From positions 372,001-436,000 of the forward strand of contig OX365931.1 of assembly GCA_947243795.1 (NCBI GenBank): a stretch of DNA of 64,000 bases, written 5' to 3'. This DNA is from Saccharomyces uvarum (Eukaryota > Ascomycota > Saccharomycetes > Saccharomycetales > Saccharomycetaceae). The notes under the pieces are model-generated. The model did not search any database. It saw nothing but the letters and a program-made list of their open reading frames with translations, and was not told the origin of the DNA. The position numbers were made by a program, and so were the translations under genes. Each line of letters begins with the position of its first letter. The stretch's first letter is position 1. Of this stretch, positions 63,681 through 64,000 are shown piece by piece.

Positions 63681-64000
63681 AGTAGCTGTTTGTGTGTTAA
63701 TCCTTTCTTCAATTTGGCTGTTTTCATCTGTAAATGATAAAATCATCAGCTCTTGAAGAAAGTTGTATGTAGGATTCTTATAACATGAACTACATGCCTC
63801 AGTCGTAACTGATCGAGTTGGAAAATGAACCGGATAGAATCTCGTGCTTTTTCTCCGCAATTTTCTTTGGCTTGAGCTATTACTCCTCATGGGATAAATA
63901 ATCTCGTGCTTTCGGAGCCCTTGCATCTCTTCTCAGCGAGACTTCGGAAACTCGATATGGGTCTCCACATATATCAACATATACTTCCGGTTTGAATAGA
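63681..64000. other. Right-edge spacer
   Basis: 320 bases to the window end. TCTCGTGCTTT occurs twice (63838-63848 and 63902-63912). An open minus-strand frame from 63926 runs into the LTR and has no recognisable domain. RPT2, the next S. cerevisiae gene, is not reached, and no proteasome PACE element is seen here. Confidence 0.45.

Noticed and set aside
63618-63926. 102-codon minus-strand frame at the right edge
   Set aside because: Its last part is antisense to a delta LTR and the rest has no recognisable family. A chance frame is more likely, though a host ORF truncated by the LTR cannot be excluded.

Overview
The window is nuclear DNA of a budding yeast of the genus Saccharomyces, collinear with the left arm of S. 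cerevisiae chromosome IV. Gene order runs from the PRP11 5' end (YDL043C) through SIR2, NAT1, BSC1/PRM7, PUS9, GPR1, SLM3, DBP10, PRP9, ARP2, MPS1, MRX9, RTK1, DIA3, tRNA-Ala, GPD1, GPM2, RPN4, OSH2, ERP3, CDC7, TSC13, NOP1, SLX5, YDL012C, GRX6, APC11 and tRNA-Thr, stopping short of RPT2. The proteins are close to, but clearly different from, the S. cerevisiae ones as I remember them (several changes in GPD1, many in the SIR2 N-terminus, GPR1 and RPN4). I therefore read it as another species of the Saccharomyces sensu stricto group and cannot say which one from sequence alone.

Layout. 1-5137: spliceosome (PRP11), silencing (SIR2) and N-terminal acetylation (NAT1) genes, all on the minus strand. 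5649-10466: one very large repeat-filled GPI-anchored Flo11-type wall protein, unbroken here although the S. cerevisiae reference locus is split into BSC1, YDL038C and PRM7; 1.6 kb of non-coding DNA lies upstream of it. 12096-31861: tRNA modification (PUS9, SLM3), glucose sensing (GPR1), ribosome assembly (DBP10), splicing (PRP9), actin (ARP2, with its intron), kinases (MPS1, RTK1) and a mitochondrial protein (MRX9). 32884-41460: acid phosphatase DIA3, a solo Ty LTR beside tRNA-Ala, osmostress glycerol synthesis (GPD1), GPM2 and the proteasome regulator RPN4. 42425-61244: OSH2, a YAT1-like pseudogene, ERP3, CDC7, TSC13, NOP1, SLX5, YDL012C (intron), GRX6 and APC11. 61541-64000: tRNA-Thr, three Ty LTR relics, and a small predicted secreted protein between them.

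The genes are individually regulated eukaryotic genes, not an operon. Regulatory motifs are readable at several promoters: RRPE plus PAC before DBP10, RRPE before NOP1, a Reb1 site before NAT1, stress elements and a TATA box before GPD1, a heat-shock element plus Yap1-type and Pdr1/3-type sites before RPN4, and two MCB boxes between ERP3 and CDC7.

The main discovery is at 47052-49197. Between OSH2 and ERP3 lies a full-length relic of a carnitine acetyltransferase gene resembling YAT1, disabled by one frameshift and three in-frame stops. In S. cerevisiae YAT1 sits upstream of SWH1, the duplicate of OSH2, in the same relative orientation. This looks like the second whole-genome-duplication copy of YAT1, lost without trace in the S. 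cerevisiae reference but still legible here. I found no wholly new kind of system; the other notable items are the unsplit adhesin with its nested repeats and the LTRs beside tRNA genes.
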